43,607 nt of DNA from Lachnospiraceae bacterium (GTDB taxonomy: Bacteria; Bacillota; Clostridia; Lachnospirales; Lachnospiraceae), in assembly GCA_021203145.1 (NCBI GenBank), contig JAJQBS010000013.1:1-43607 (forward strand), in the 5' to 3' direction. The notes below the pieces were generated by a model. It searched no databases, had not been told where the DNA came from, and saw only the letters and a program-made list of their open reading frames with translations. This document shows positions 16,528 to 25,300 of the stretch, in pieces. How positions within the stretch are numbered: the first letter of the stretch is position 1; each line of letters begins with the position of its first letter. Position numbers and translations under genes: made by a program.

Positions 16528-16782
16528 ATGACCGCAATTAATGCTACTACAGCCAGGAAGAATCTTTATCAGCTTATTTCTGATGTGAATACAAGCAGTA
16601 TGCCGGTGACAATTACAAACAGCAGAGGCAGGAATGCAGTATTACTTTCAGAGGACGATTGGAATGCGATACAGGAAACCCTTTACCTGAACTCTGTTCC
16701 GGGTATGGCAGAAAGCATCCTGGCTGCGAGAAAGGAGCCAATTGGTGACGCACAGGTTTATGAAGAGGATGAAGAATGGTAA
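16528..16782 (+). CDS. yefM: YefM/Phd family antitoxin
   Basis: An 84-aa antitoxin: MTAINATTARKNLYQLISDV is the DNA-binding N-terminal half and NAVLLSEDDWNAIQETLYL the family core. The acidic C-terminus (YEEDEEW) would wrap the toxin. ATG 16528 is placed by AAGGAGG at 16513-16520 and the exact family start; the frame open from 16483 is leader. It overlaps the toxin gene by 7 nt. Confidence 0.92.
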   Translation: MTAINATTARKNLYQLISDVNTSSMPVTITNSRGRNAVLLSEDDWNAIQETLYLNSVPGMAESILAARKEPIGDAQVYEEDEEW

Positions 16783-17084
16783 AATATCAGGTGCGATTTT
16801 CCAGACAGGCACAAAAGGATAAACAATTAATTCAGGGAGCCGGACTGGAAAGAAAGGCCAGGGAGCTTATAAAAATTATTTCGGAGGAACCTTTTCGAAA
16901 TCCTCCGCCTTACGAGAAGCTGATTGGAAACTTCGCCGGCTGCTACTCCAGGCGTATCAATTTGCAGCATCGTTTTGTATATGAGGTTCTTGAAAATACA
17001 GAGCAGCTGACAGACGAGAACGGAGTCAAGTATGAGGGAATCGTCAGAGTATTGCGGATGTGGACACACTATGAACGACTGTGA
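16776..17084 (+). CDS. yoeB: YoeB family mRNA-interferase toxin
   Basis: A 102-aa RelE-superfamily ribosome-dependent RNase. The family signature is complete: EKLIGNFAGCYSRRINLQHRFVYEV and the C-terminal MWTHYERL with the catalytic-type His-Tyr. It is slightly longer than E. coli YoeB (84 aa) because of an insertion (ENTEQLTDENGVKYEG) before the last strand, a form common in Clostridia. Start overlaps the yefM stop (ATGGTAA), giving translational coupling. Confidence 0.92.
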   Translation: MVKYQVRFSRQAQKDKQLIQGAGLERKARELIKIISEEPFRNPPPYEKLIGNFAGCYSRRINLQHRFVYEVLENTEQLTDENGVKYEGIVRVLRMWTHYERL

Positions 17085-17101
17085 GAGGAAGATGTAAGAG
17101 C

Positions 17102-18823
17102 ATGTTTAATGGGATTACCCGAAAGATTTATGTGGAACTGGCGCCGCCGACGGAGCAGGACAATACCTCCGCCGAGCGGCGCATTTTGTCTGCACTGGAA
17201 GCGGCACTGCAGTCAGAACGGGAACAGTCAGGATGCCATTTAGTGACAATGCCGCTTCCCATCATGCGTAAGCTGCATCCAATGTGTGAAACGGCCGCCT
17301 GGAAGCTCACGGCCTCCCTTGCCTGGGATGGCTGCCGCTGGGAGATGGTCGCTCTGGAAGCAGGTGACACCTCGATGCATCACTATGGCCTCGCGGTAGA
17401 CCTCGGCAGCACGACGCTAGTGATGCAGTTGGTGGACTGCAATACCGGCGAGGTGGTTTTGCAGGAAGGCGCGTATAATCAGCAGATCGCGTACGGGGAA
17501 GACATCCTGATGCGTATTTTTTACAGCAAGGACAATCCGGAGCATCTGGAAGAGATTCGCCTTGCGACAGTGAACACGATTGTCGAACTGATGAAGCGGT
17601 TAGAAGAAAAGACGGGGATTCCTCTTCGGACAGATCTTCGCAAAGCTGCAGACGCCTGCGAAAAGATGGGTCTGACAGGAGACAATCCTTTGGCAGGCCA
17701 GTGCATCTCCATGGTCGTGGCAGGCAATACCACAATGACACATTTTCTGCTCGGGCTGGACGCATTCTGCGTATTTTCCGCGCCCTACGCCGTGCAGACA
17801 GATCAGCCAGGATTCATAAGGGGACGGGACCTGGACATTCCGGTCACCGGGTATGTGTATTGCTATCCTTCCAGGGCAAACTATCTCGGAGGCGATATCA
17901 TCAGCGGGATGGTGGCAACAGGCATGTATCGGAAAAAATCCATTTCGCTGTTCTTTGACGTGGGTACGAACGGGGAGTTGGTGGTCGGCAACCGCGATTT
18001 CCTGCTCTGCGGAGCCGGTGCGGCGGGACCTGCTCTGGAGGGCGGCGTCGTGAAGACCGGAATGCGGGCGGCGGACGGCGCGGTGCAGCATGTACGGTTT
18101 GTCCGTGCGGATAAATGCACAAAAAATTTCACTACATTTTTAATAGGAAGAAACACCTACATGGCAGAACTGGACGTCATCGGAGGCGGAGCGCCGAAAG
18201 GGATCTGTGGTTCCGGCATTGTCGATCTGATTTCGGAGTTGTTTCTGTACGGCATAGTCGACCTGCGGGGACGCCTGGTGCCGGAAGCATCGGACGCGGT
18301 CGTCTGGTCTGTCCCGGGAGAATCCGGGCAAGAGGATTCCCGGCCAGAAGACTTTGCCGAATACTCCTTTCGATACGCCCCGGGTCTTTCTTTCTACCAG
18401 AGTGATATCAGCGAGTTTATCCGCACAAAGGCGGCTGCCTATACGATGATGGAATATCTTTTGTCCGAAACCGGAATGACACTGGACGATGTGCGCGATT
18501 TTCACATGGCAGGAGCTTTTGGCACGCATGTAAACAAGGAATCTGCAATTAATATCGGGATGTACCCGGACGTGGAGCCGGAGCGCATTCATGCCGAAGG
18601 AAATACATCGCTTGAAGGTGCGAAAAGGCTGCTGCTTGACCGAAGCATCACGGAAGAACTCCCGGATATTCTTGACCTGATGACTTATGTGCAGTTCGGT
18701 GCGGTGGAGGATTTCCTGGAAAAAATGACAGCAGCCTCCGCACTGCCGCATACGGACATCGAGCGCTATCCGTCTGTGAAAGCGCGGTTGATGAAAAAAC
18801 TTGTAAAAGTATTGGAGGAGTAG
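17102..18823 (+). CDS. ASKHA-domain reductive activator-like protein (RACo/DUF4445), lacking the ferredoxin domain
   Basis: A 573-aa ATPase of the family that reductively reactivates corrinoid proteins. Residues ~95 onward have the ASKHA phosphate motif GLAVDLGSTTLVMQL, VVAGNTTMTHFLLG, SLFFDVGTNGELVVG, GICGSGIVDLISELFL and HMAGAFGTHVNKESA. Full RACo proteins begin with a ~90-residue [2Fe-2S] ferredoxin domain. That domain is absent here: the protein starts at the linker (RKIYVELAPPTEQDN), so electrons would have to come from elsewhere. No corrinoid protein or methyltransferase gene is nearby. ATG 17102 (SD GAGAGGAAG) is preferred; a GTG at 17081 is in frame. It follows yoeB closely and may share its transcript. 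Confidence 0.8.
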   Translation: MFNGITRKIYVELAPPTEQDNTSAERRILSALEAALQSEREQSGCHLVTMPLPIMRKLHPMCETAAWKLTASLAWDGCRWEMVALEAGDTSMHHYGLAVDLGSTTLVMQLVDCNTGEVVLQEGAYNQQIAYGEDILMRIFYSKDNPEHLEEIRLATVNTIVELMKRLEEKTGIPLRTDLRKAADACEKMGLTGDNPLAGQCISMVVAGNTTMTHFLLGLDAFCVFSAPYAVQTDQPGFIRGRDLDIPVTGYVYCYPSRANYLGGDIISGMVATGMYRKKSISLFFDVGTNGELVVGNRDFLLCGAGAAGPALEGGVVKTGMRAADGAVQHVRFVRADKCTKNFTTFLIGRNTYMAELDVIGGGAPKGICGSGIVDLISELFLYGIVDLRGRLVPEASDAVVWSVPGESGQEDSRPEDFAEYSFRYAPGLSFYQSDISEFIRTKAAAYTMMEYLLSETGMTLDDVRDFHMAGAFGTHVNKESAINIGMYPDVEPERIHAEGNTSLEGAKRLLLDRSITEELPDILDLMTYVQFGAVEDFLEKMTAASALPHTDIERYPSVKARLMKKLVKVLEE

Positions 18824-18825
18824 AA

Positions 18826-19173
18826 ATGGATGTATATGAAAGCCTTGAGCAAAGTTTGCTGGAGGCGATTGCGATTAAAAATGAAGAAGTGCCGCTCACC
18901 AGAAGAGAAGGCATGCCTGCGGAAACATACTATGTTGCCGACAGCGAGCGAAAATTGATTGAAGAGATTGTCCGGCTGCGTAAAGAACAGAATATCTCAC
19001 AGGCTCATTTGGCTACGATGACAGGTTATCAGCAGCAGGCTATTTCTCGATTTGAGCGAAAGAAGAACAGCCCTTCGCTGCGATTTTTATTAAACATCCT
19101 CAACGCTCTTGGCTGTGACCTTCAGATTGTGAAACATGAGGCGGGTCAGGAAACGGAATCATGCATTTTTTGA
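18826..19173 (+). CDS. XRE-family HTH regulator (antitoxin-like)
   Basis: A 115-aa protein. Residues ~42-100 form an XRE HTH: IVRLRKEQNISQAHLATMTGYQQQAISRFERKKNSPSLRFLLNILNALG. The N-terminal tail (YESLEQSLLEAIAIKN) resembles the HigA-type antitoxins that accompany RelE-like toxins, but no toxin gene adjoins it. It begins 2 nt after the activator gene stop, with its SD (GGAGGAG) inside that gene, so it is translationally linked to it. It could be an orphan antitoxin or a regulator of the local operon. Confidence 0.75.
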   Translation: MDVYESLEQSLLEAIAIKNEEVPLTRREGMPAETYYVADSERKLIEEIVRLRKEQNISQAHLATMTGYQQQAISRFERKKNSPSLRFLLNILNALGCDLQIVKHEAGQETESCIF

Positions 19174-19216
19174 CCCGAGATTTTGCCAACTTGTGCCAAA
19201 AACATGGATATGCGTC

Positions 19217-21445
19217 CTAATAGATGTAATAGAAATCCGCGTCCGGATACTGCGCGAGGATTTCGGCGGCCTGCTCTTGTGTACACTGGATGTTTTGCAG
19301 ATTCGGAATTTCGTCAAGCCCGTCATAGCTTAAACAGGTGCTGGAATAAATCTTCAGGGTACTCAGCGCCTCCAGCGATGCCAGCCCCTGGAAATCAGCG
19401 ATCGTCGCGTCCTTAATATCAAGATTTTGCAGCGCGGGCAGATCGATGGAATCAAGAGAGACGGCTGCCATATTTCCTACAACCACGCCAAGGGATTCCA
19501 GGGTCGAGAGGGCAGAGATCTGCCCGAGAGCCACACTGCTCAGGTGATGGACGAAAAGCGAGATCAGCGAGGTCTTACTGAGAGCGACAATCGCTGCGTC
19601 TGTCAGGTGGTCGGCCTCCAGATAAACCAGATGCTCCAGCGAGGACAGCGGCGTATAGTCCGAAAGATCCACATCGAAGATGTTCAGCTCCTCAAGGGCA
19701 CAGCTCTCCAGACCGGCAAGGGAGCGGACACCGGTCGAGCTGATATTAAGACTTTTCAGGTTTTCCATGGTGGCGATTACTGTAATATCAGATATCTCCA
19801 GTCCTGCGAGGTTCAGGGAACGGATCGTGGCATTTCCTTCCAACGGCGATAAATCTGTCAGCGGATTGTAGCCGATTCCCAGCTCTGAGATCGAAAAGCT
19901 GCCGTCTGCAAGGACGGAAATGTCAGAGATCTGCTGTCGGTACAGGCAGAGTGTCTGCAGATTCGGCATGTGTGTGAGATCTTCCAGGGAAGAGATCGTG
20001 CCTGTCTGTTCGTAGAGCCCGCTTTCCCGCATTTCGTCATCGTAGACGTACGGATAGTCTCCCTGAAACCAGATCTCCTCATCGTCCGAATATATCTGAA
20101 GCCCGATAATGTGCAGGGAGGTAACTTTTTCCAGATCCTTCTCCGTGATTGTCTCCGTGTCGTCCATCCCGAGCTGACTGCGGACAGCCTCCTCGATCAA
20201 CGGCTCGGTGAATGTGTAAATGGCATCCTCAGATAAGGTACTGCCTGTAGAAACGGAACGGTCTGCAGAATCCGCATCGTCCGTGAAAGCCGTGCTGTCT
20301 GCGGAATCCGCACTGCCTGTGGAATCAGAACTGTCTGTGGAATCCGCGCTGCCTGTGGAATCTGAACTGGCAGAGGAATCCACGCTGCCTGTGGTTTCCG
20401 CGTTTTCAGAGGAGCTTCCGGCTGTCAGAGCCGAGTGGCTTCCCTGGTTCATCCAGACGGCGGCTGCCACAAGGAGGATGCAGAGACAGACGATCGCGGC
20501 AATGCCGGCTTTTGAGAACCGGTGGTTTTTTTGATGGGAGAGGGACCACACGGAGCCTTCCCTGTCCGTTTCTGCCTCGGATGCTGCCCGGCCGTTTGCT
20601 TCAGCCCTGTCCCCGTCGTCAGCCTGAATCTGCGGAAACCGTACGGCCAGAAGGTCTGAGAGCATTTCGTCCGCACTCTGATAGCGCCTGTCCGGATCAA
20701 ACATGGTAGCCCTGCGGATGATACGCGCGACCGGCTCGTCAAGCTCGGCCAAAAGCGCCTCCTCCGGCGTATATTCGCCGGTCAGACAGTATAGAAGCAC
20801 GATCCCCAGAGAATACAGGTCGCTTCGGACGTCACACTGCCGGTAGCCAAACTGTTCGGGCGGCGCGGTCAGCTGAGTCCCCATCACAAGCGTGTCATTG
20901 CGCTTATTCGGCTGATAAAAGCGTGAAATACCCAGGTCAATAATATGGCACCCGCCGTCCGGGTCCACGATGACGTTCTGCGGCTTGATGTCGCGGTGGA
21001 TCAGAGGAGGCGTCATGGAATGAAGAAAGCGGAGCAGCTCCGTCAGCGCAATCAGATAGTCAAGGGAACGCGTAAGCGGGATGCCGGGCTCTCCATAATT
21101 GGTCTCGCACAGATCCTCCAGAGTCCTGCCCTCTATATAGGTACGGATATAAAACACCTCTCCATCGGGGGCGTCGCTTTTCAGCAAAATGGCGGACGGA
21201 AACTGTTCCGGGTACCAGGAATCCTTCTGGGCGTGGATGACGTCCAGAAGCTTCTGCTCATTTTTAAGCTGCACGGCGTATTCCGGATCGGAAGCTGTTT
21301 TTAAAAGATACAGAAGTCCTGTATCTTTTTTTCGGAGCAGATAAGTGCCGGAACCGGCAGAATATTTCAGGCAGGATTTCATCTCATAGACAGCCGCCAG
21401 GTCATTGGGAAGCGAGAGGGGCGTCTCATCAGACCACGGATTCAT
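19217..21445 (-). CDS. receptor-like Ser/Thr protein kinase with extracellular leucine-rich repeats
   Basis: A 742-aa membrane protein. Residues ~20-280: Hanks-type kinase with the ATP lysine in YLLKTA, catalytic loop LIHRDIKPQNV, DLG in place of DFG, and the APPEQFG substrate segment. Residues ~310-332: one transmembrane helix (AGIAAIVCLCILLVAAAVWM). Then a ~60-residue Ser/Thr/Asp linker and a C-terminal LRR-type domain (~460-735), with repeats such as LEDLTHMPNLQTLCL, NATIRSLNLAGLEISDI and MENLKSLNISSTGV. Topology would be kinase inside, LRR outside, as in plant receptor kinases; most Firmicutes PrkC-type kinases carry PASTA domains instead. It forms an operon with the HTH gene 6 nt upstream. 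Confidence 0.88.
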   Translation of the reverse strand: MNPWSDETPLSLPNDLAAVYEMKSCLKYSAGSGTYLLRKKDTGLLYLLKTASDPEYAVQLKNEQKLLDVIHAQKDSWYPEQFPSAILLKSDAPDGEVFYIRTYIEGRTLEDLCETNYGEPGIPLTRSLDYLIALTELLRFLHSMTPPLIHRDIKPQNVIVDPDGGCHIIDLGISRFYQPNKRNDTLVMGTQLTAPPEQFGYRQCDVRSDLYSLGIVLLYCLTGEYTPEEALLAELDEPVARIIRRATMFDPDRRYQSADEMLSDLLAVRFPQIQADDGDRAEANGRAASEAETDREGSVWSLSHQKNHRFSKAGIAAIVCLCILLVAAAVWMNQGSHSALTAGSSSENAETTGSVDSSASSDSTGSADSTDSSDSTGSADSADSTAFTDDADSADRSVSTGSTLSEDAIYTFTEPLIEEAVRSQLGMDDTETITEKDLEKVTSLHIIGLQIYSDDEEIWFQGDYPYVYDDEMRESGLYEQTGTISSLEDLTHMPNLQTLCLYRQQISDISVLADGSFSISELGIGYNPLTDLSPLEGNATIRSLNLAGLEISDITVIATMENLKSLNISSTGVRSLAGLESCALEELNIFDVDLSDYTPLSSLEHLVYLEADHLTDAAIVALSKTSLISLFVHHLSSVALGQISALSTLESLGVVVGNMAAVSLDSIDLPALQNLDIKDATIADFQGLASLEALSTLKIYSSTCLSYDGLDEIPNLQNIQCTQEQAAEILAQYPDADFYYIY
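20240..20420 (-). repeat. Ser/Asp/Thr linker-coding repeat in the kinase
   Basis: Degenerate short repeats of the type ctgcctgtggaatc, encoding the alternating DST/GSADS linker between membrane helix and LRR domain. Such tracts vary in length by slippage and usually act as wall-spanning stalks. Confidence 0.65.
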
Positions 21446-21451
21446 GACTCT

Positions 21452-21913
21452 TTATTCCCCCCCCCGATTGGCTTTGTACAGCGGCAGCTCGCCTTCCTGA
21501 ATGAGCAGATCATTGGCCTGCTGCATGGTATATTTTTTCTCAATTGCAAAAATAATCGCCGCGTCGCGCTTTACTTTTGGATAGAGGACGCCGCCTCTGG
21601 CAAGCCGCAGCAGCTGGTTGGTCTCAGTGAGTGTGGCGGACACGCACAGGCTGATGCGCAGAACCATATTGCGCCCGGGCATCTTCTGGCCGCTCAGGAC
21701 ATGATAAAAATAAGACCGCTCGATGCCGCTCTCCATAATGACGTCACCGGGGGCTTTTCCGTGCTTTTGCATGACAGCATAAAGAAAATGGCAGAAAACC
21801 GGCTCCTCCTCGTGGTCATGCCAGTTTTTTGTCACTTCGGAAAAATCATTCGACTTTTTTATCATCGAAAGAAGCTGGGATGTCGTGATGTCATTTTTGT
21901 GTTGTTCGGACAA
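21452..21913 (-). CDS. HTH-like partner protein of the Ser/Thr kinase
   Basis: A protein of about 153 aa. It contains ESGIERSYFYHVLSGQKMPGRNMVLRISLCVSATLTETNQLLRLA, an XRE-like helix-turn-helix, followed by LYPKVKRDAAIIFAIEKKYTMQQANDLL. Proteins of this form are frequently found next to Ser/Thr kinase genes in Clostridia and may be substrates or regulators of the kinase; that is inference from context. The start is most likely TTG at 21913, because CGAGGAGGG sits 6-8 nt before it; an ATG at 21949 in the same frame has no SD. Its stop is 6 nt from the kinase start. Confidence 0.7.
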   Translation of the reverse strand: MSEQHKNDITTSQLLSMIKKSNDFSEVTKNWHDHEEEPVFCHFLYAVMQKHGKAPGDVIMESGIERSYFYHVLSGQKMPGRNMVLRISLCVSATLTETNQLLRLARGGVLYPKVKRDAAIIFAIEKKYTMQQANDLLIQEGELPLYKANRGGE

Positions 21914-22131
21914 AGCAATCCCTCCTCGGTGCGCAGCTGAAGTGTCCATCTGCTTTATTTTTTACGGGTTTTGGCTGCAGGCTTTTCTGAGTTCTGCACG
22001 TGCGTTTTTGTAATGCCGATGCGGCTTCATCGGCCAGGTAAATCCCGGCCCGGACTGCACGGTGAGAGCCGTGCGGGGAAATAGTCGACAACTATGAAAG
22101 ACAGTATATCACAGTTTGGAAAAATCGTAAA
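21914..22131 (-). promoter_or_regulatory. promoter and structured leader of the kinase operon
   Basis: Minus-strand -35 TTTACG (22126-22131), 17-bp spacer, extended -10 TGA-TATACT (22103-22108). The ~180-nt leader contains the strong hairpins GCACGG...CCGTGC (22056-22074 region) and CCGATG...CATCGG near 22018-22035. A short frame ending in this leader has no SD and I do not call it a gene. Confidence 0.5.
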
Positions 22132-22154
22132 AACGTTTCGCGCTTTTTGAAAAA

Positions 22155-22277
22155 AAGTCTTCTCGCAGGACACAAAAAATCTTTTTTTGGGACACTGGGA
22201 AAGGAAACGGCAGAATTTTCGTAGACCGGGGTGGAAAAAATACTGAAAAAAATTTACGAAGTCTTCTTTTAGGACAC
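22155..22277 (+). repeat. three spaced direct repeats upstream of the giant surface protein
   Basis: AAGTCTTCTCGCAGGACAC at 22155-22173 and AAGTCTTCTTTTAGGACAC at 22259-22277 match at 16 of 19 positions, 104 bp apart. A degenerate third copy (AATCTTTTTTTGGGACAC) is at 22178-22195. They lie in the divergent intergenic region between the kinase operon and the surface protein and could be binding sites for a shared regulator. I see no convincing sigma-A promoter for the plus direction. Confidence 0.55.
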
Positions 22278-22381
22278 CATTAAGAAAGCTGAAAGTGATA
22301 TCATCCCGGTATGTGCTATATCTTTCAAGTTTTTTCTCTTTTGAAGACCCAGGATGCACATCAAGTAAAGGAGGCTTTTTT

Positions 22382-25300
22382 ATGAGGAACAAAAAGAGAT
22401 TTACGGCGCTTATTCTGGCGGCGGTTCTGGTATGCTCACAGGTGAGCATGGTAGGAAGCCCGGCTACGGCGGAAGAGACCGAGCTGACGACAGAGGCGTC
22501 CACAGTTTCGGAGGCCGATGACGATACGACCGAAGAAGAGACGGCAAACGAGACTCTGGTGGAGTCAGAAGAAAGCGCAGAGGATGAGACAGTCGCGTCA
22601 GCGGATGCCACATCAGATCCTGCCGAAGAAGGTTCTGACAGCGATGAAGCCGTGACGGAAGACGCGTCCGAGAGCGGGACAGAGGAAGACTCTGAGGCCG
22701 GCACGGAGGAGGACTCCGAGAGCGTTTCCGAGGCCGGGACAGAGGAAGACCCGGAGGAGGCTTCGGAAGAGGCGGCCGAGGCAGCCAGTGAAGAAGCGTC
22801 TGAGGAGGATTCCGAAGCTGACGCCGCGGAAAACCTGAACGTGGGCATTACCCTGGCCGGCCTGGATGAGGACGGCATCAGCGTAGCCGGCGAGGAAGAC
22901 GAAGGCGAGGATGAAGACGGAGACGATGGCGATGGAGAGGATGAGGATTACGATTACGAATCCTGGTGGATCGACGTCGAGTGGCAGAATAATACCCAAA
23001 GCCTGCTGGTTGATGAGACAGTTTCAGAGACCGTCTACCTGCAGCATTACTACTATTATGAAGAAGATGAAGACGGCTGGTGGACAACGGAGACCATCCC
23101 CGTGGATGAATATACCTGCACTCTTGCTTACGATACCGGAAGTATTGATGTATCCACAGACACGACAGAGGATGGCTATGGGCTGATCCTGAATGTCAAG
23201 GGTCTGGAAGAAGGAGATGTCAAACTGACAATTCGTCTTTACGATGAAAGCGGTGAACTGCTTGTAAAGGATTACCTGGATTTTTATGTTTCCGACAGCG
23301 GCTATTATTATCTCAGTGCGGAGTATTCGGATGGAATTGTAGTTCCGCTTGGCGAGGACTATAATGTGACAGACTCCGAGTTTGCCCTTCATTATGTATC
23401 CGACAATGGAGATGAGGTGGTCGATGAAGCCGACTACTATCTTTCCGTGGAGGAGTGGGAGGATTACTGTTTTGATTCTCTGGATGATCTGACACTGACA
23501 AACCGCATCCACACAGATGGGACTTATGCTTATGTGGTGGCCTATAGTTCGGATGGGTATAATAACTGGTTTGCCGGTACATCGATCTCATTTGACGGAC
23601 TGGATTACAACAGTATCGAGCTGTCCCTGACGGATGAAAATCTGAATGATTATGGTTCTTATATTGTTTACGGCTATGATCAGGGTGTGGAGCTGAGCTA
23701 TACGGGTGATTATGATCTTCCGGATGGCTATACGGTAAAGTGGGGACTCTATGAAGACCATCAGGATGTCATCTCTGTCTCAGGAGAAGGAGAGTCAGCG
23801 ACCGTGACTGTCCTGACAGATGACACAGATTATGACGGCTATTGGGTTGCTGTGTGGGCGGACATCTATTATGCGGGCAACTGGATCGCCGGCACTGATA
23901 TCTGGATGGAGGTTGTAATTCCTTATACTGCATATTTTACATATGAAGATGCCACTGTGGTACTTGGTGAGGGTATCTGGTATGATGCTTCCATCGACTG
24001 CTATGTACGCAGCTATGAGTACCCATATGGAGAATATACTTCTGTGCCGGTGACAGAGCTTACTGCGGTATCTCAGTTTGAGTATACGGACGATGGAGAG
24101 CAGCTTACGGATGATGTGATCTCTGTGGAGGGTGATTCGGATTCCGGATGGAATATTGGCACGAACACCTTTGGCTATGCGGTTATGCAGGGTACCTACA
24201 CAGATCTGGATGGCGAAGAGCAGACGGTTGATTTTATTATTTATGTGGATGGTGAGTACTACTATCTGAATTATGCGTATCTGGAAGAAACAGATGGGAG
24301 AGTACAGGTTAACGATACAATTACCATTGACACCTCTCTTCAGCGTGTATACACAAATGACGATGGCGGTGCGGAAAGCGAAACCATTGAAGACTATCTG
24401 AGCGAGGGATTCTCTCTGAATTATGATGAGTATGATAGTAACTTCATAAAAGTGACAAATAGTGAAGGCGACCGCGTCCTGTATGTCACCGGCCTGTCAG
24501 AGGGAGGCACCAATCTCTATATCTATGTGACAAATGAAGATGGAGATGTTGTTGCGGATACCTGGCTGTGGATTGAGGTGACACAGGATTATTACGTATT
24601 AACTTACGAAAGTGAGACTCTCCCCCTGGGAGCAACGGTAGATATGGGGGATTTGGAATCCAACGAGTACGTCACCTATATTCTGACCCACTATTATACA
24701 GATGATGAAGGTGAGAACGTTTCAGAAAACATTACTCTCACCAGTGATAATAGCTATATTGAGATTGAAAATTATGACGATGGGTGCCTGGAACGGGTGG
24801 AAGAAGATGGTACGGAGCTGACCAGAACAAACACATGGGAAACATGGGCAGATGTACATGTAATGCTGCTTAACGAGGATTCTGGCGAATATGAGGAAGT
24901 CGCCAGCTGCGGAGTCGTGTTTGGTGATCTGACCTATGACGTTTCTCTTACAAATGATTCGCTTGATGGGAACTGGGTAATTTATGCGGGAATCGACATG
25001 ACCGTGTCCTATGAACTCTCGGAAGACAGTGATTCGATCCCGGACGATGCAGAGTACATCTGGGCTGTGCAGTACTGGGATGACGACGAGCAGGATATGC
25101 TGGACGTTTATAGCGACCTGGCGACCTGGACAGAGAATGAGGACGGCTCGATTACGATCTCGACTTATTCCGATGAGCGGGACATTCGGGTCAGCCTGCA
25201 GGTAATGTATAACGATAATGAGATTATCTGGGCGGAAGAGTGGATTTCCACGAGATCGGAAGGAAGCTACATTAATATCTGGGTAGAGGATGGGAGTCTG

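Noticed and set aside
18826..19173. XRE gene as half of a complete toxin-antitoxin pair
   Set aside because: Neither neighbour encodes a toxin; the nearest toxin, yoeB, already has its own antitoxin.
21914..22091. Small ORF in the kinase-operon leader
   Set aside because: No start with SD, and strong hairpins explain the sequence better as leader RNA.
22027..22878. Long minus-strand frame opposite the start of the giant surface protein
   Set aside because: It is the antisense of the acidic repeat region (Ser/Val-rich translation) with no SD; a shadow of the real gene. Similar antisense frames at 5421-6629, 27341-28153 and 31868-32890 were dropped for the same reason.
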